NCBI RefSeq assembly: GCF_000151315.2
Contig: NW_011887295.1
Coordinates: 944,544-1,008,543 of the forward strand
Length of the DNA: 64,000 nt
Reading direction: 5' to 3'
Source of the DNA: Capsaspora owczarzaki ATCC 30864
Taxonomy: Eukaryota; Opisthokonta; Filasterea
This document shows positions 46,701-58,533 of the stretch, in pieces. Below the pieces are notes generated by a model that was not told where the DNA came from, searched no databases, and saw only the letters and a program-made list of their open reading frames with translations. How positions within the stretch are numbered: position 1 is the stretch's first letter; every line of letters starts with the position of its first letter. A program made the translations under genes and the position numbers.

Positions 46701-48599
46701 TGCATGGAAACTCACTTTAACATTGCGGCCCACCCTGTCGTTCAGACCATGTTGATTATCAGCTACTTTTCCCGCGGTGTCCCGAGCGACGTGCATCGAC
46801 GACTCGGAGCCGCCTTGCGCAACTTGGGTACCGGCTGGGTCCCCACTGTTGTCAAGCGATGGACACCTGCAGACGTGCTTCTTTGGGTGCAGTGCATCGG
46901 ACTTGCCCAGTTCTTGCCCGTCTTTGCGGCAATGCGGGTGACGGATGGCGAATTGTACATTCCGCCTCATGCAGTGGCGAGCGTCGCCGCTGATGCAGCC
47001 GGTCGCGCCAACACAGCGCATCGTCGAAGCGCAAACGCAGCAATCGCTGCAGGCGGCGGCGGCAACCCCACCTTCACTCATGCTCATGCGCATTCTCATT
47101 CTCATTCTCATGCGCATGGTAACCATGCGCGCGCGCATTCTCATGGGCACAGTCGTCACTCCAGTACACGGCAGAGCTCGATTCTCTCGGGCAGGTCGGC
47201 CTCGCCAAGCAACGACCCGCAAGCCTCGCGCAGGTCGATCGTTTCAGATACCGGCAGCCTGGAAGGAGTGGCATCGGTGCTCGGCCGCCCGTCCATTTCC
47301 GCGTCAAACACTAGCGACCAGCATTCTTCTCGTCACCATGGTCATCACCGCCGTCACCACCATCACTCCCATCGTCGTCACCACACCGACCATCACGGGC
47401 AGTCTCAGCAAGGGCAAGCGTCAACGGCTCTGCTAAACGGGAGGGGCCTGCTCGCCGTGACGGACAACGACGCTGCCTCGATTGTGAACGGGTCTTTGCG
47501 CGACACGAGCCTTTTGGTTGAAGCCCTGCACCAGCTGCGTGCCGAGTCCCTCCTGGACGTGGTTGCGCGCGCTGAGGTGCAGCTCCGCCAGCGCGCTGCC
47601 GAATCCACCGTGGCTGAGACCGTGCAACCACCCAAGCAGCAGTGGGACATCTTTTTGAGCTACCGGCACTTGGATGGAGACTTTGCTCGGGCGCTTGAAG
47701 CCGACCTGAATGAGAGAGGCTTTAGCGTGTGGGTGGACAAGAACGACATCAGTGCAGGAAACGATTGGCGCTCGGACATTGCCAACGGAATTGACAACGC
47801 GCTGTGCGTTGTATTCTTGATGACGCCCGGGTCGGTCCAGTCCAAGTACTGCTTGGAGGAAGTTCACTACGCCTACGAGGCGGACAAGCCCATCTTCCCC
47901 GTTGTGTTTGTCGACGCGTACGAACACATGAAGGGCGCACTCAAGATGATGCTGAGCCGAATCCAGTGGATTGATTTTGAAAATATTCCCTATGAGACGA
48001 GCCTTCTCAATCTCATCGGTCAAGTGGATCGCATCAGACTCGAAGTGGGTCGCAACGCTGTTGACGAGGAGGCGGGCGAAAATGGGGCGCAAATTGCTTT
48101 GCCTACTTCCCAGGTGCCAGAAGACGCCGTTTCGACTCCGTCTCAGCTGCCAGAAGACGCTGGTTTGATCATGTCCCAGGTCGAATTGGTCTCGAGCGTG
48201 ACCAGTTCAGCGCTGCTACCTGATGGCCAGGCAGTCGCATCCACGCAGGTGGAGGCAGCCGCCGTGCACGCGTCGAGCACTTCCGTCTTGAATGCTTCTG
48301 AAACCGTCACGAGCTCTCGTACTCTGAGCTCTGGATCTCTGACGCAGTTGCCGGAAGAATCGGAAGCGCCCATACCTCGAGCGCACCCTCCCCTGACAAG
48401 TCAACCTTCCAGTGCAAGTCTTGGACGACGATCGGTCAAGCTGCAGTCTACTGCGCCCGTTTCTCAAACAAGCGACGATATCAATGCGCTGAAAGTGATG
48501 CTGCAACGCCAGCAGCAGCAAATGAGCAAGATGGAGGAGGTGCTGCAAATGCAGGCTTCGCTGCTGCTTCAGCTGACGCGAAGCAAGCAGACCATGTAA
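37785..48599 (+). CDS. Giant ARM-SAM-TIR protein (SARM1-like order) with two discoidin-like domains
   Basis: One uninterrupted exon of 3604 residues. A low-complexity N-terminus (about 1-300) precedes a galactose-binding, discoidin-like domain (about 310-495; HYFHLDLGDSR and FEYYRHFRVVGN). An armadillo/HEAT-like alpha solenoid (about 530-1420) and a second discoidin-like domain (about 1448-1652; FIQGSAAKSHL, FRVVCTGPGTGG, LAGFELYG), similar to those of BTBD9 and HECTD1, come next. More armadillo repeats run to about 3015. A SAM domain lies at about 3022-3065 (WTPADVLLWVQCIGLAQFL), then two histidine-rich linkers. The TIR domain is at 3287-3422 (WDIFLSYRHLDGDF, FSVWVDKNDISAGNDW, SKYCLEEVHYAY). 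E3359 aligns with the catalytic glutamate of SARM1 (E642), so NAD cleavage is possible. A short coiled coil ends the chain. ARM-SAM-TIR is the SARM1 order; the discoidin domains and size are not. No fusion or frameshift is visible. Confidence 0.9.
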   Translation: MTETETRQPDPAQCGPARAPSATMPTMDASVPAVDGLVGRTAAAAPAAAPAAGVCTATCSSSASSSACHQPDPEVLPVPDLSSCTTEPEPTVLAMWSASRNRAAQTRALDFFAKLLCATTSIEYSADTDHLGLLNHIATHAQTQPYLNPVVAQEVAVRSSFANPAVEAEFAGYQGSSSSRWMGLSSSAASSSSRSGTASVGGGLGHAARAHAGSGSGSGNTPMALYAESVIRESNEFERTSSVVDLANMDDDDASSDTMSNASGPISSMMDSMHAEERLPLAQLNRSAMGQDASPAVTSAAAAAAAAAVEHYFHLDLGDSRSFNPTHIVLHFRLALARSADPAKQMLAFAKTRATLSVFGSNDGVAWEPLYGSGKSQGGASHHRPTNQSSARAGEATAKADSAASEGVGSSSTALFSRRLASRLSGVARRDSDTRVDRNTNSSSGTISPASSQALSHDDGNSTLRIHTFEYYRHFRVVGNAGLQSASIELFGELMTVSALARKVQAFQQHQQLPASSSSPNSTGVRLPGPLHSLPSFDATATQENVREALDHDVVHHVVQLASSHHASVRHVAARLLLAMGAHESLCTAIAEHSDLPRLLDLATASASAADDIVRAAAIRLVLLVFGTSAAAADRLIQLGAAPFLAYAEVVGSCSILKYALARLDTAVVQSHLASQSRVALLMSSIQGSIQFFRLDAIVLIPKLVQLDPSFALELMSHNLIPFLASLLSPLAMQFRDNANETSVAEATLIAILDAFVALAAAQPQACIPPIQEHAVALGIISAALNDWSVVERCVDILMLLSADSDIEALFSRFDAVNFCDNSAGVSPALRASQVAMAFTGLIHCALCHPDHEYAERVWKFILPSSALGLRTSSSASSDSSSTSSSSFSPARLDTGPFLRACLYMMCESLGPCSPHIVANGVFALADRLVSDPHALAELIVQLEGRSRILPALLAKGLACVVTIESLAPCIASCLDILDVTLASWVPFAQASVDADAAVSSAFRFLLAVFWATCQSAPKLAFRASCMVCTIVRALTDAQLEVLVTQPWLDHASFGSRDAVVAPAAAPAAPAAAAAQQEKTSFSAKLDNLAWAIIDSAVVALHMDSTEGQEDARPVDFNQSIITSSVRLWQALCARECKDPTLRAQLYETAMQTFKQQSAAGHMLRLIERLDWLSKTKPLSIMDHSLFQPPDLTFDLPPPPFSLITPLIVSRAMGLTMQVMIHASRNKHLAPAKSAPLSENDDAHPTAVDKASCAVSCLLAVIDNRQLEMFVERAYDADPFTGRLARKLLSVASHLVTPKQLASLPAFGYAWGALHYTSFFEGTQAATQNLAGFIPSEIAPVSSAVVVSGLPEAAGPICLPRPKKTPSSEAPDSDGQALQAPPQPQPQQPDPTKPAVLTDVRRLVAILSPSSPFSHIRFRLTAANALANLLTDCVQLSFERNDDGQGLFTWIGTKAGQLPYANPVITGEVLVEASPALLNSGSEADFIAREPGPFSTADRSDSLVYVDVSGGSRQRAICPTHYALCDTASWEHGSYVTNWELQGRVDKSHPWLVLRRHMDDHTLCRRNATQSWFIQGSAAKSHLTGVVDQYGAPQAVPHQHTPQPPSQQQPGLSGAQTIPFCSEFRVVCTGPGTGGRRTLTLAGFELYGLVREGRGASPETLEALASQFVEAGGVEHVSRLLSQSQSSLCDAEARAGQLAPESREEIAAHLAASFWSIDSGTNDTERLRLACIRMLQAVCTTVERAARVARAVQPLLNCLCASESLSVQNQTSLLLATLCESFMDSVVLNPETRPFDAKALVSALLTLAASVGRVVASRAISIIELLTRHLPEFGSALAEAGTIDLLISVIKEERTRGTLLAGHPACIALCNMCVNEELRVRVLYHGNAHILTGIMLNARTELQRLVLAIMSIAVPHDASALTQDDSMLRCGTMRASFFETLLANGALAVICEYYEAHSKSPEWSRRVSAYFGDLQLPDDSNNLIVARLIAQLTQHLTDHRQLLQTSVLNVVVALLATAEVDVRCFATAALFHLTRNSDFQVIVAAHAPLRDILSQSVDAALARLPAPESSPSIDTQRSARLASDAIAQPTGTFDSTKVEDRLMLWTLRCFIRLALNLILLEGFTASRLRQLLTVATAGDETLIQETTQCLKLIVKSSDNRSLLVEHGFIPLLLSMVHSVDLRAFAVETLDSFLLHGQDNDASCIELLLHDGIPVLTRLLEAYATLDLSRDASATFVQREVNVFVHACSILCNLAYQQCTVKRPDDMQSTTVAALVLAHPPCLPALISLVMSPSVLLQRVSIRTIMYLAMSSEVVTALARTVDSAWQIQRRLLAATEVSPSESTRTVEPVAQMQSKLGTRGPTKSTRKATTGPGAGSQTKGTLGISMLPSFVQVLFHLCASADDEVKYAAVRVLGTMLPIIDFGASEQVRIHRFHAFVSHTLSLIEANHESSTRLNLLRWIPVLFQILADPAFLSSTEAFFTVVMRVASKHILEMCLSSPLVAVQAIAMDILLVVGVKVKQLAAIYLKRKQAASFDTVGLGEVVQLLLSPHDSLRTKAARVLATLSASADHANRIATEGALDHLLVLLRLATNTAPAEYHEHQRYLAECAEHPDAGAAPQALHHARLEALNLNALPAAPSPLQAGTRASDRPLETASAPQLGQVGVGSRSVVSSGAAAESLWLRLPLGFAIDEEIIPIVLKTLRRLTSHSHLAERYSRRLRGDDLLPIVVLSNGANQQLSAQAKRILSNLNVNDAEQLLGLAASTDPAAQLKALTGLAELSLHQSNRVLLVNRGLQPLLTLVEKSPSRSLIGAALAVLNNLASVAKCQEEFRAPAFVRLLIGLVVEDKHTWRRQQKRKSKLANAAESSDGRAAFSAAASDDSDADSDGEVEASTSVLETDDSDCDDLSGSMAAEEVNIRRWACSIFGQLCSQNDIFCIELVDLGGLDALNVALYSNNQAIQLEAARTLRCISTCMETHFNIAAHPVVQTMLIISYFSRGVPSDVHRRLGAALRNLGTGWVPTVVKRWTPADVLLWVQCIGLAQFLPVFAAMRVTDGELYIPPHAVASVAADAAGRANTAHRRSANAAIAAGGGGNPTFTHAHAHSHSHSHAHGNHARAHSHGHSRHSSTRQSSILSGRSASPSNDPQASRRSIVSDTGSLEGVASVLGRPSISASNTSDQHSSRHHGHHRRHHHHSHRRHHTDHHGQSQQGQASTALLNGRGLLAVTDNDAASIVNGSLRDTSLLVEALHQLRAESLLDVVARAEVQLRQRAAESTVAETVQPPKQQWDIFLSYRHLDGDFARALEADLNERGFSVWVDKNDISAGNDWRSDIANGIDNALCVVFLMTPGSVQSKYCLEEVHYAYEADKPIFPVVFVDAYEHMKGALKMMLSRIQWIDFENIPYETSLLNLIGQVDRIRLEVGRNAVDEEAGENGAQIALPTSQVPEDAVSTPSQLPEDAGLIMSQVELVSSVTSSALLPDGQAVASTQVEAAAVHASSTSVLNASETVTSSRTLSSGSLTQLPEESEAPIPRAHPPLTSQPSSASLGRRSVKLQSTAPVSQTSDDINALKVMLQRQQQQMSKMEEVLQMQASLLLQLTRSKQTM

Positions 48600-48717
48600 A
48601 CGGGGCGCGTGTTTGAGCGCAAGAGTGGGGCGTTTACGAGATTGTCTTTATGCGCTTTTGCTTTGCCCTTTACTAGCACTTTCGATTTTGTTTTGTTTTG
48701 TTTTTGTTTGGATTGTC

Positions 48718-48723
48718 AATAAA
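48718..48723 (+). other. Polyadenylation signal of the giant TIR gene
   Basis: AATAAA about 120 bases after the stop, followed by a T/G-rich stretch. The SARNP gene converges from the other side. Confidence 0.7.
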
Positions 48724-48921
48724 TGATAACGTTTTGTGAAACTTTGGTGTTCCTCGTCTTTTGGGGGTTTTTTGTCATCCACGCTCTTCACGTCTGCGCC
48801 TGCACTTGGTGGCAATGAACTGGGATGGGGTTTTGCGAGAGACTGTATAAATGTAAAACTGAAGCATTCACTTGGCAAAACGCTCTAAACGGCTCTGCTT
48901 TTTCGCCTGTGAGAGAAATGA

Positions 48922-49883
48922 TCAACGAAACGGTTTGGTGCCGTTGGTCAGACAACAGATGGGCATTTTCGATTGTAAATCACGACAGATCAAACCCACC
49001 TCGGTTTCGGAGTCGCCACTAGCAAATCGTTGCTTCCTGCTTTCGCGCTTCGCCTCTTCTTCCTGTTTTGCCAACAAAGGAGAGATGGTGCCAAATCGTG
49101 CGGCGCGGTTGGCAAGATCCTAGAATCAAAAGGAAGAATTGGGAAGCGGGGTCAGAATTGGGATCGAAATTGGGGGTGTCAGTGTCTCATGTGGCTCCCC
49201 AGCGTGACAAAGACTGTCGTATGAGAATTTCGACGGTGGTACCTGTGGTGAGGTTCCGGCCGCTGCAGATGCAGCCGCTGCAGCTTGAATCGCTGTCGGA
49301 AAGACAAAGTCAAGGACAGTGAGTAAAGTAATCTGCGAATGGCAACAACGATGCATGCCATCCCTCAAGGAGAGCACTTGGAGAGTGCGTCGAAACGTTC
49401 AGCTCGGTACCTTGAGCAGCAACGTTTGAACGTTTAGAGGAGGCAGCTTTGCCAGAAGCTTTGTTGGCGCCAACCGGAGAAGGTGCGACCGGAGCTCCGA
49501 ATTTTGCGGCACGCATGGCCAATTTGGTTTCTGTAGATACTTCCAAGCCGAATCGCTTGGCTCTGGCCAGCTTTCGCTCCAGGTCCGATGCCTCAGTGCT
49601 GAGCATTGACAAATTTGAGTCGAAAGTGAAAGTGAGAATGACGAAAACGGTTCGATGCGCCCTCTTGTGCTCGGGAGGATGCGTTGTCCAGCTTCTTACC
49701 TATCTGGCTGCGCAGCGCTGGCGGCAGTCGACTGGGTGGCGGATGACTGGCTGGCAATTGGCGCGACGGAGGGCGAAGAAGCAGCAACAGCCGCGATCGT
49801 CGTCGTCGCCACTGGAGCAGCAGCAGCAGCAGCGGCCGTCGTCGCCGGAGTGGCAGCACCCGTCGCAGCCGGAGTAGCAGTAT

Positions 49884-49918
<35 letters not shown>

Positions 49919-50394
49919 TGGTGCGCTTCCAAGCGATCGACCAGCTCGGCCTTCAATCCCGTCGCAGCGAGTCCCAGCTTGGTCAGCTCAGCCTTGAGCT
50001 CAGGCACCTGCGTTGGTTTTTGTGCCGTGTTTCCGAAAACATTCATCAAAGACAAAGTAAGCAACAAACAAAAACCAGCATCAACAACATCAACATCAAC
50101 AACGAAAGCGTCGTCGTTTTCGAGTCAAATCGCAGCAAAAAGAAAAAAAATTGAAAGATCTTTGGCGCCCAAAAAAAAAAAAAAAAAAAAAAAACCGCCA
50201 AAATGTTTTGTTCATTTTCCTTCAACTTTGCTCTTCTTCTTCTTTTTGCTTTCATTCATTCAATTTCATTCGATCTGCTTTTTATTTCAACTATTTTTCT
50301 CGTTTTTGTTTGTTCTGTTGTTTTCAATCGAGATGTTGACGTTGTTCGATTCCGTTTAACAAACCTTCCAAGTCTTGTAACTCGCGTCGCTCAT
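48922..50394 (-). CDS. SARNP: SAP-domain RNA-binding protein SARNP/Tho1 (CIP29)
   Basis: SARNP/Tho1 works with TREX in nuclear mRNA export. Exons on the minus strand: 50365-50394, 49700-50007, 49411-49598, 49243-49292 and 48922-49119, giving 257 residues. The first exon has only ten codons (MSDASYKTWK). The SAP domain follows at once (VPELKAELTKLGLAATG, LKAELVDRLEAH). A long alanine-rich linker, partly a CAG/GCT repeat, separates it from two copies of the diagnostic RxxRFG-type motif: RKLARAKRFGLEVS and AMRAAKFG in exon 3, and LANRAARFG in exon 5. Human SARNP has four such motifs. The exact C-terminus is less certain than the rest. Confidence 0.85.
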
Positions 50395-50683
50395 TGTTTT
50401 GTGATCAAAAAAAAAGAGTGAAGATCAAAAAAAGAAATCTCAGAAAAAAGACAAAAGCAAGTCGATCACTTGAATGAGAGGATGCATTGAAGCTGAACGG
50501 TTCAGAGCGTCGAAGCGGCTGAGAAATCGCACCATTGTTTCAATCCGAGCGTTTTTCGCTGCTGCTCCTCCAAATGCTGCTGGGCTCAACCCCGCCCGGT
50601 CCTTCCTGACTGATAATCATGTTGATGATACTCGAGATCGTTCTTCAAAGGCTCACTCTCTTACCACTGCACAATTGTACAAA

Positions 50684-53367
50684 ATGTCGATTCAGTTGTT
50701 CAGCAGCAAACCCGCCAAACCGCGGGCAATCCCGAGCGATGCCACCCCCGAGGGCGCCCACCCTCCCACGATGACCGCTCCGTTTACAAGCAAAGCGATG
50801 AGTCTGACTCCGACGCGCAATGCGGCGCTGCTCAAGACAAAGCACGGCGAGGTCGCGCTTCGCATGCCGTCAAAGCCGACAACAGCGACAACGAGCTCAG
50901 CACCCAGCGCTGCAGCAGTCAAGGGTCTGGCAGTGGGCGCTGCTGCGACGATGGATCGTGCTGGCAAGCGGTCCTGGAGCTCAATGGAAGCGACCGAGGA
51001 CGATGCAGCGATGGACAGTGATGACGACGAGGCAGACGATGGAGCGTCACACGTGGACGAAGACCAAGACCAGGACGACGACTTGGAAGATGATGAAGAT
51101 GATGAAGACGACCAAGACGAAGACGCTATGGACGATGACAATGATGACAACGACAATGATGATGACGAGGAGGAGGATGACGACGATGACGACCCTGCCA
51201 AGCCTCAAGTCAATACCACGTTTGCGGCGCTCGGCCTCAAGCAGTGGCTGGTCAAGCAGTGCGAGGCGATGGGGCTGAAACATCCGACAGACATTCAAGT
51301 CAACACTATCAAGCATGTCCTAGCTGGTAAGAATGCAGTTGCCGTGCAAGCAACGCTCTTGTCGAAGTAGAACACGTCGGTTTTGGCCAACCTTCATTGA
51401 CTTTCCTCTCCATCGTACCACTTCTCTAATTGTTGTAATTGGGGCCCCTAATAGGTCGAAACGTCATTGGCTGTGCCAAAACGGGCAGTGGCAAGACTGC
51501 AGCATTCGCGCTGCCAATCCTGCATCGCCTCTCCGATGACCCCTACGGGCCGTTTGCCGTCGTGCTAACCCCAACGCGAGAGCTGGCATTCCAAATAGCA
51601 GAGCAGTTCCGAGCTCTCGGCAAAGGCATCAATCTTCGAGAAGCTGTTGTTGTGGGTGGTGTTGGTAAGGCAAAGCTCCGGTTACAGAACGAGATTTGTT
51701 CTACACCTATCTCATCCCTCGAATCTTCCATTTTGGACTTTCAGATATGATGCAGCAATCACTGGTACTTGCGAAGCGACCCCACGTTATTATTGCGACG
51801 CCGGGACGCTTGGCTGACCACTTGAACTCCAACTCGCAACTTTCACTGGCGCGAGCCCGCTTTCTTGTAAGCCATGACGTCCCTACGCCTCTTATCGCCA
51901 TGGTTCAGTTTGACTGATCAAGCGATTTCCAACCCCCAATGCTTGTCCTTCTTCTCCAGGTCCTCGACGAGGCGGATCGCTTGTTGGAAGAAGGCTTTTC
52001 TCCCGACTTGAATCGAATTCTGGCGGCAGCCTCCAACCCACAACGACAAACTCTGCTTTTCAGCGCTACCATTACCAAAAACATTGCCAATCTGGAGAGC
52101 ATGTCCATGTCGAACGTTGTTCATTACGAAACCAAGTCGAGGTAAGTTTTTCGCAAGGGGGCGAGTGCTTATTTTATCCCCAGTTCATGTCTTCACTGTA
52201 TTGTGATTTGGTTGTTACATGGATGGGGCCCGATCTTGCTTTGTCTGTTTGGAATGAGAAAAACTAGCGTGGCGACCGTCACTACCTTGGACCAGCGATT
52301 TGTCATCACACCCGCAAAAGTGAAGGATTGCTACCTCAGCTATCTGCTTGGACAGCACGAGGACAAGTCCATCATTGTGTTTACCTCGTCATGTCGAAAC
52401 TGCGAAACAATCACGCGCATGATCAAAGCGCTGGGCTTCCGATGCGTCGCGTTGCATTCGGAAATGTCCCAGTCCATGCGTTTGGGCTCGCTTGCCAAGT
52501 TCAAGTCAAGCATCGTTAATATCTTGATTGCTACGGATGTTGCGAGTCGGTACGTTTTGAGATGGAGGTAGTGGCAACGCTCTGGATTGAAAGTCGTTTC
52601 ATTCACGCTCTGTATTTCGTTTTCGCAGTGGTCTTGACATCCCGACGGTCAAGTTGGTGATTAACAATGATGTTCCTCGCACTTCCACCGATTATGTGCA
52701 CCGAGTTGGTCGTACGGCTCGTGCAGGTAAGCACCATACTGCCTCGGCTTTGCTACGTGGTCAGGTCAACTTTTCCAACTCTTTGTGCGTTGTCTTGCTA
52801 TTCAGGTCGAGGGGGCATGGCCGTCACCTTCGTTACTCAATACGATATCGAGCTAATCCAGCATATCGAGTCCAAGATCAGTTGAGTCGCTACATATCGG
52901 AAATTACATTGCAGGACGACGTTTCTGACTTTTCGTGCTTTTTTGTTTTCTGTTGAATGACAGAGGTCAAACTTTCAGCCTTGACCATGGATGAGGATGC
53001 TGCGCTTGTGAATCTTAACGACGTGACCACCGCAAAGCGCACGGCGATCATGGTGAGGAAATAGTGCGACCGGCCGATTCCTGCTTGAACCCCAAAACTA
53101 ACAAATTAACGTGCGTGTGCCTCGGCAGGAAATGGCGGAGGAAAACTTTGGCGAGCGACGAAGGCGTAATTTGGAAAAGCAAGACATGCACCGCAACGCA
53201 GCAGCGGCGGAAGCGGCAGCAGCAGTAAGTATTCAAGGGCAACCCGAGCGCCAACAACTCGCTCGTGCGTATCCATGCGTGGATTTTGAGAGTCGATCGC
53301 TGTACTCATTGGAATTTGCCACGTTTAGACGAAATCCTCCAAAAGGGCGCGCCTGACAGCTGAGTGA
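50684..53367 (+). CDS. DDX49: DEAD-box RNA helicase DDX49/Dbp8
   Basis: Dbp8/DDX49 is a nucleolar ATPase needed for 40S ribosome assembly. Ten exons: 50684-51326, 51455-51664, 51745-51866, 51960-52141, 52268-52549, 52629-52726, 52806-52880, 52964-53052, 53129-53224 and 53329-53367, giving 611 residues. The helicase core begins [20 protein letters not shown], a DDX49-type Q-motif region. Motif I is AKTGSGKT, Ia PTRELA, Ib [55 protein letters not shown] and [23 protein letters not shown] is typical of Dbp8. About 180 residues precede the core, including an acidic Asp/Glu tract of about 85 residues that human DDX49 lacks. The tail ends with a basic KSSKRARL, a possible nuclear signal. I took the ATG at 50684; upstream in-frame codons exist. 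Confidence 0.93.
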
Positions 53368-53433
53368 ACTCCTTCAACCTTGCTTTCGAATACAAAATCG
53401 CTCTCACTTTTGTGTTTTTGCAAATCCATTGTG

Positions 53434-53439
53434 TTTATT
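53434..53439 (-). other. Polyadenylation signal of the PAS-kinase gene
   Basis: TTTATT on the plus strand reads AATAAA on the minus strand, 22 bases past the stop of the kinase gene. It lies within 70 bases of the DDX49 stop, so the two 3' ends are close or overlapping. Confidence 0.55.
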
Positions 53440-53460
53440 GGATAAACGCTGAAAGCGCTG

Positions 53461-57810
<4,350 letters not shown>

Positions 57811-58533
57811 CTGGAAGGGGGGCAGTCAGAATGAAAAGGAGGGAAAAAACAAAAAAAAAAAAAAAAAAAAAAAAAAGAGTGGAGGTCGAAGTCGAAAGGC
57901 CAAAGCCCAAAGCGTGCAAATGGCTGACTTTGGGGGATGGGAGTGCTGGCTAATCCCGTATCGAATTCTATTATGGTTGATTTTACAAGGGCAGGCGCGG
58001 ATGAGGCGTTTTTGCGTCGAGTCGGCGGCAGCGTTCTGGTTTTGCAGTTTTTCAAGTTGCTGGTTTTTATTTTTCTCGTTTTGCTTCAAAACTGCACATC
58101 TCGGCTGGATACACACCAAGACGATATAATAACATCACAACAATGCTCAGTAATACTGAAAATTGACGGTGGGCGAATTTATGCCACCCAAGACATGATT
58201 CTTCATGCTTGAACGCCGACAAAGTTTGGAACCGATCGCTCAGCGCTAATTCCCGTGCTTCACCTTGCACAATTCGAAAATCCTGTACTGAATTATATTT
58301 AGCATTGTTCTATTGACGAAATGGGCGGCAGATTGTTCGCTAACGACGTGAGATTGCGATGGCAAATAGACAGTTTGAAGCAAGTGGTGTTTTTCCCAAT
58401 CGGTCGCTTTCTCATCCTCCTTTGAGCCTCTCTGATTCAAACAATCTTCCTCTGATACATTCATCAACCACCACGATGAAGATGCTCCAGAGTTTCTAAA
58501 TCGAAATGCACTTCACTCATACTTTTCTTTCCA
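57811..58533. other. Region between the PAS-kinase and importin-4 genes
   Basis: About 720 bases between divergent genes, with a 26-base A run at 57851-57876. It should contain the importin-4 promoter and the first exon or 5' leader of the kinase. A minus-strand frame at about 58246-58464 is open but has no recognisable features. Confidence 0.4.
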
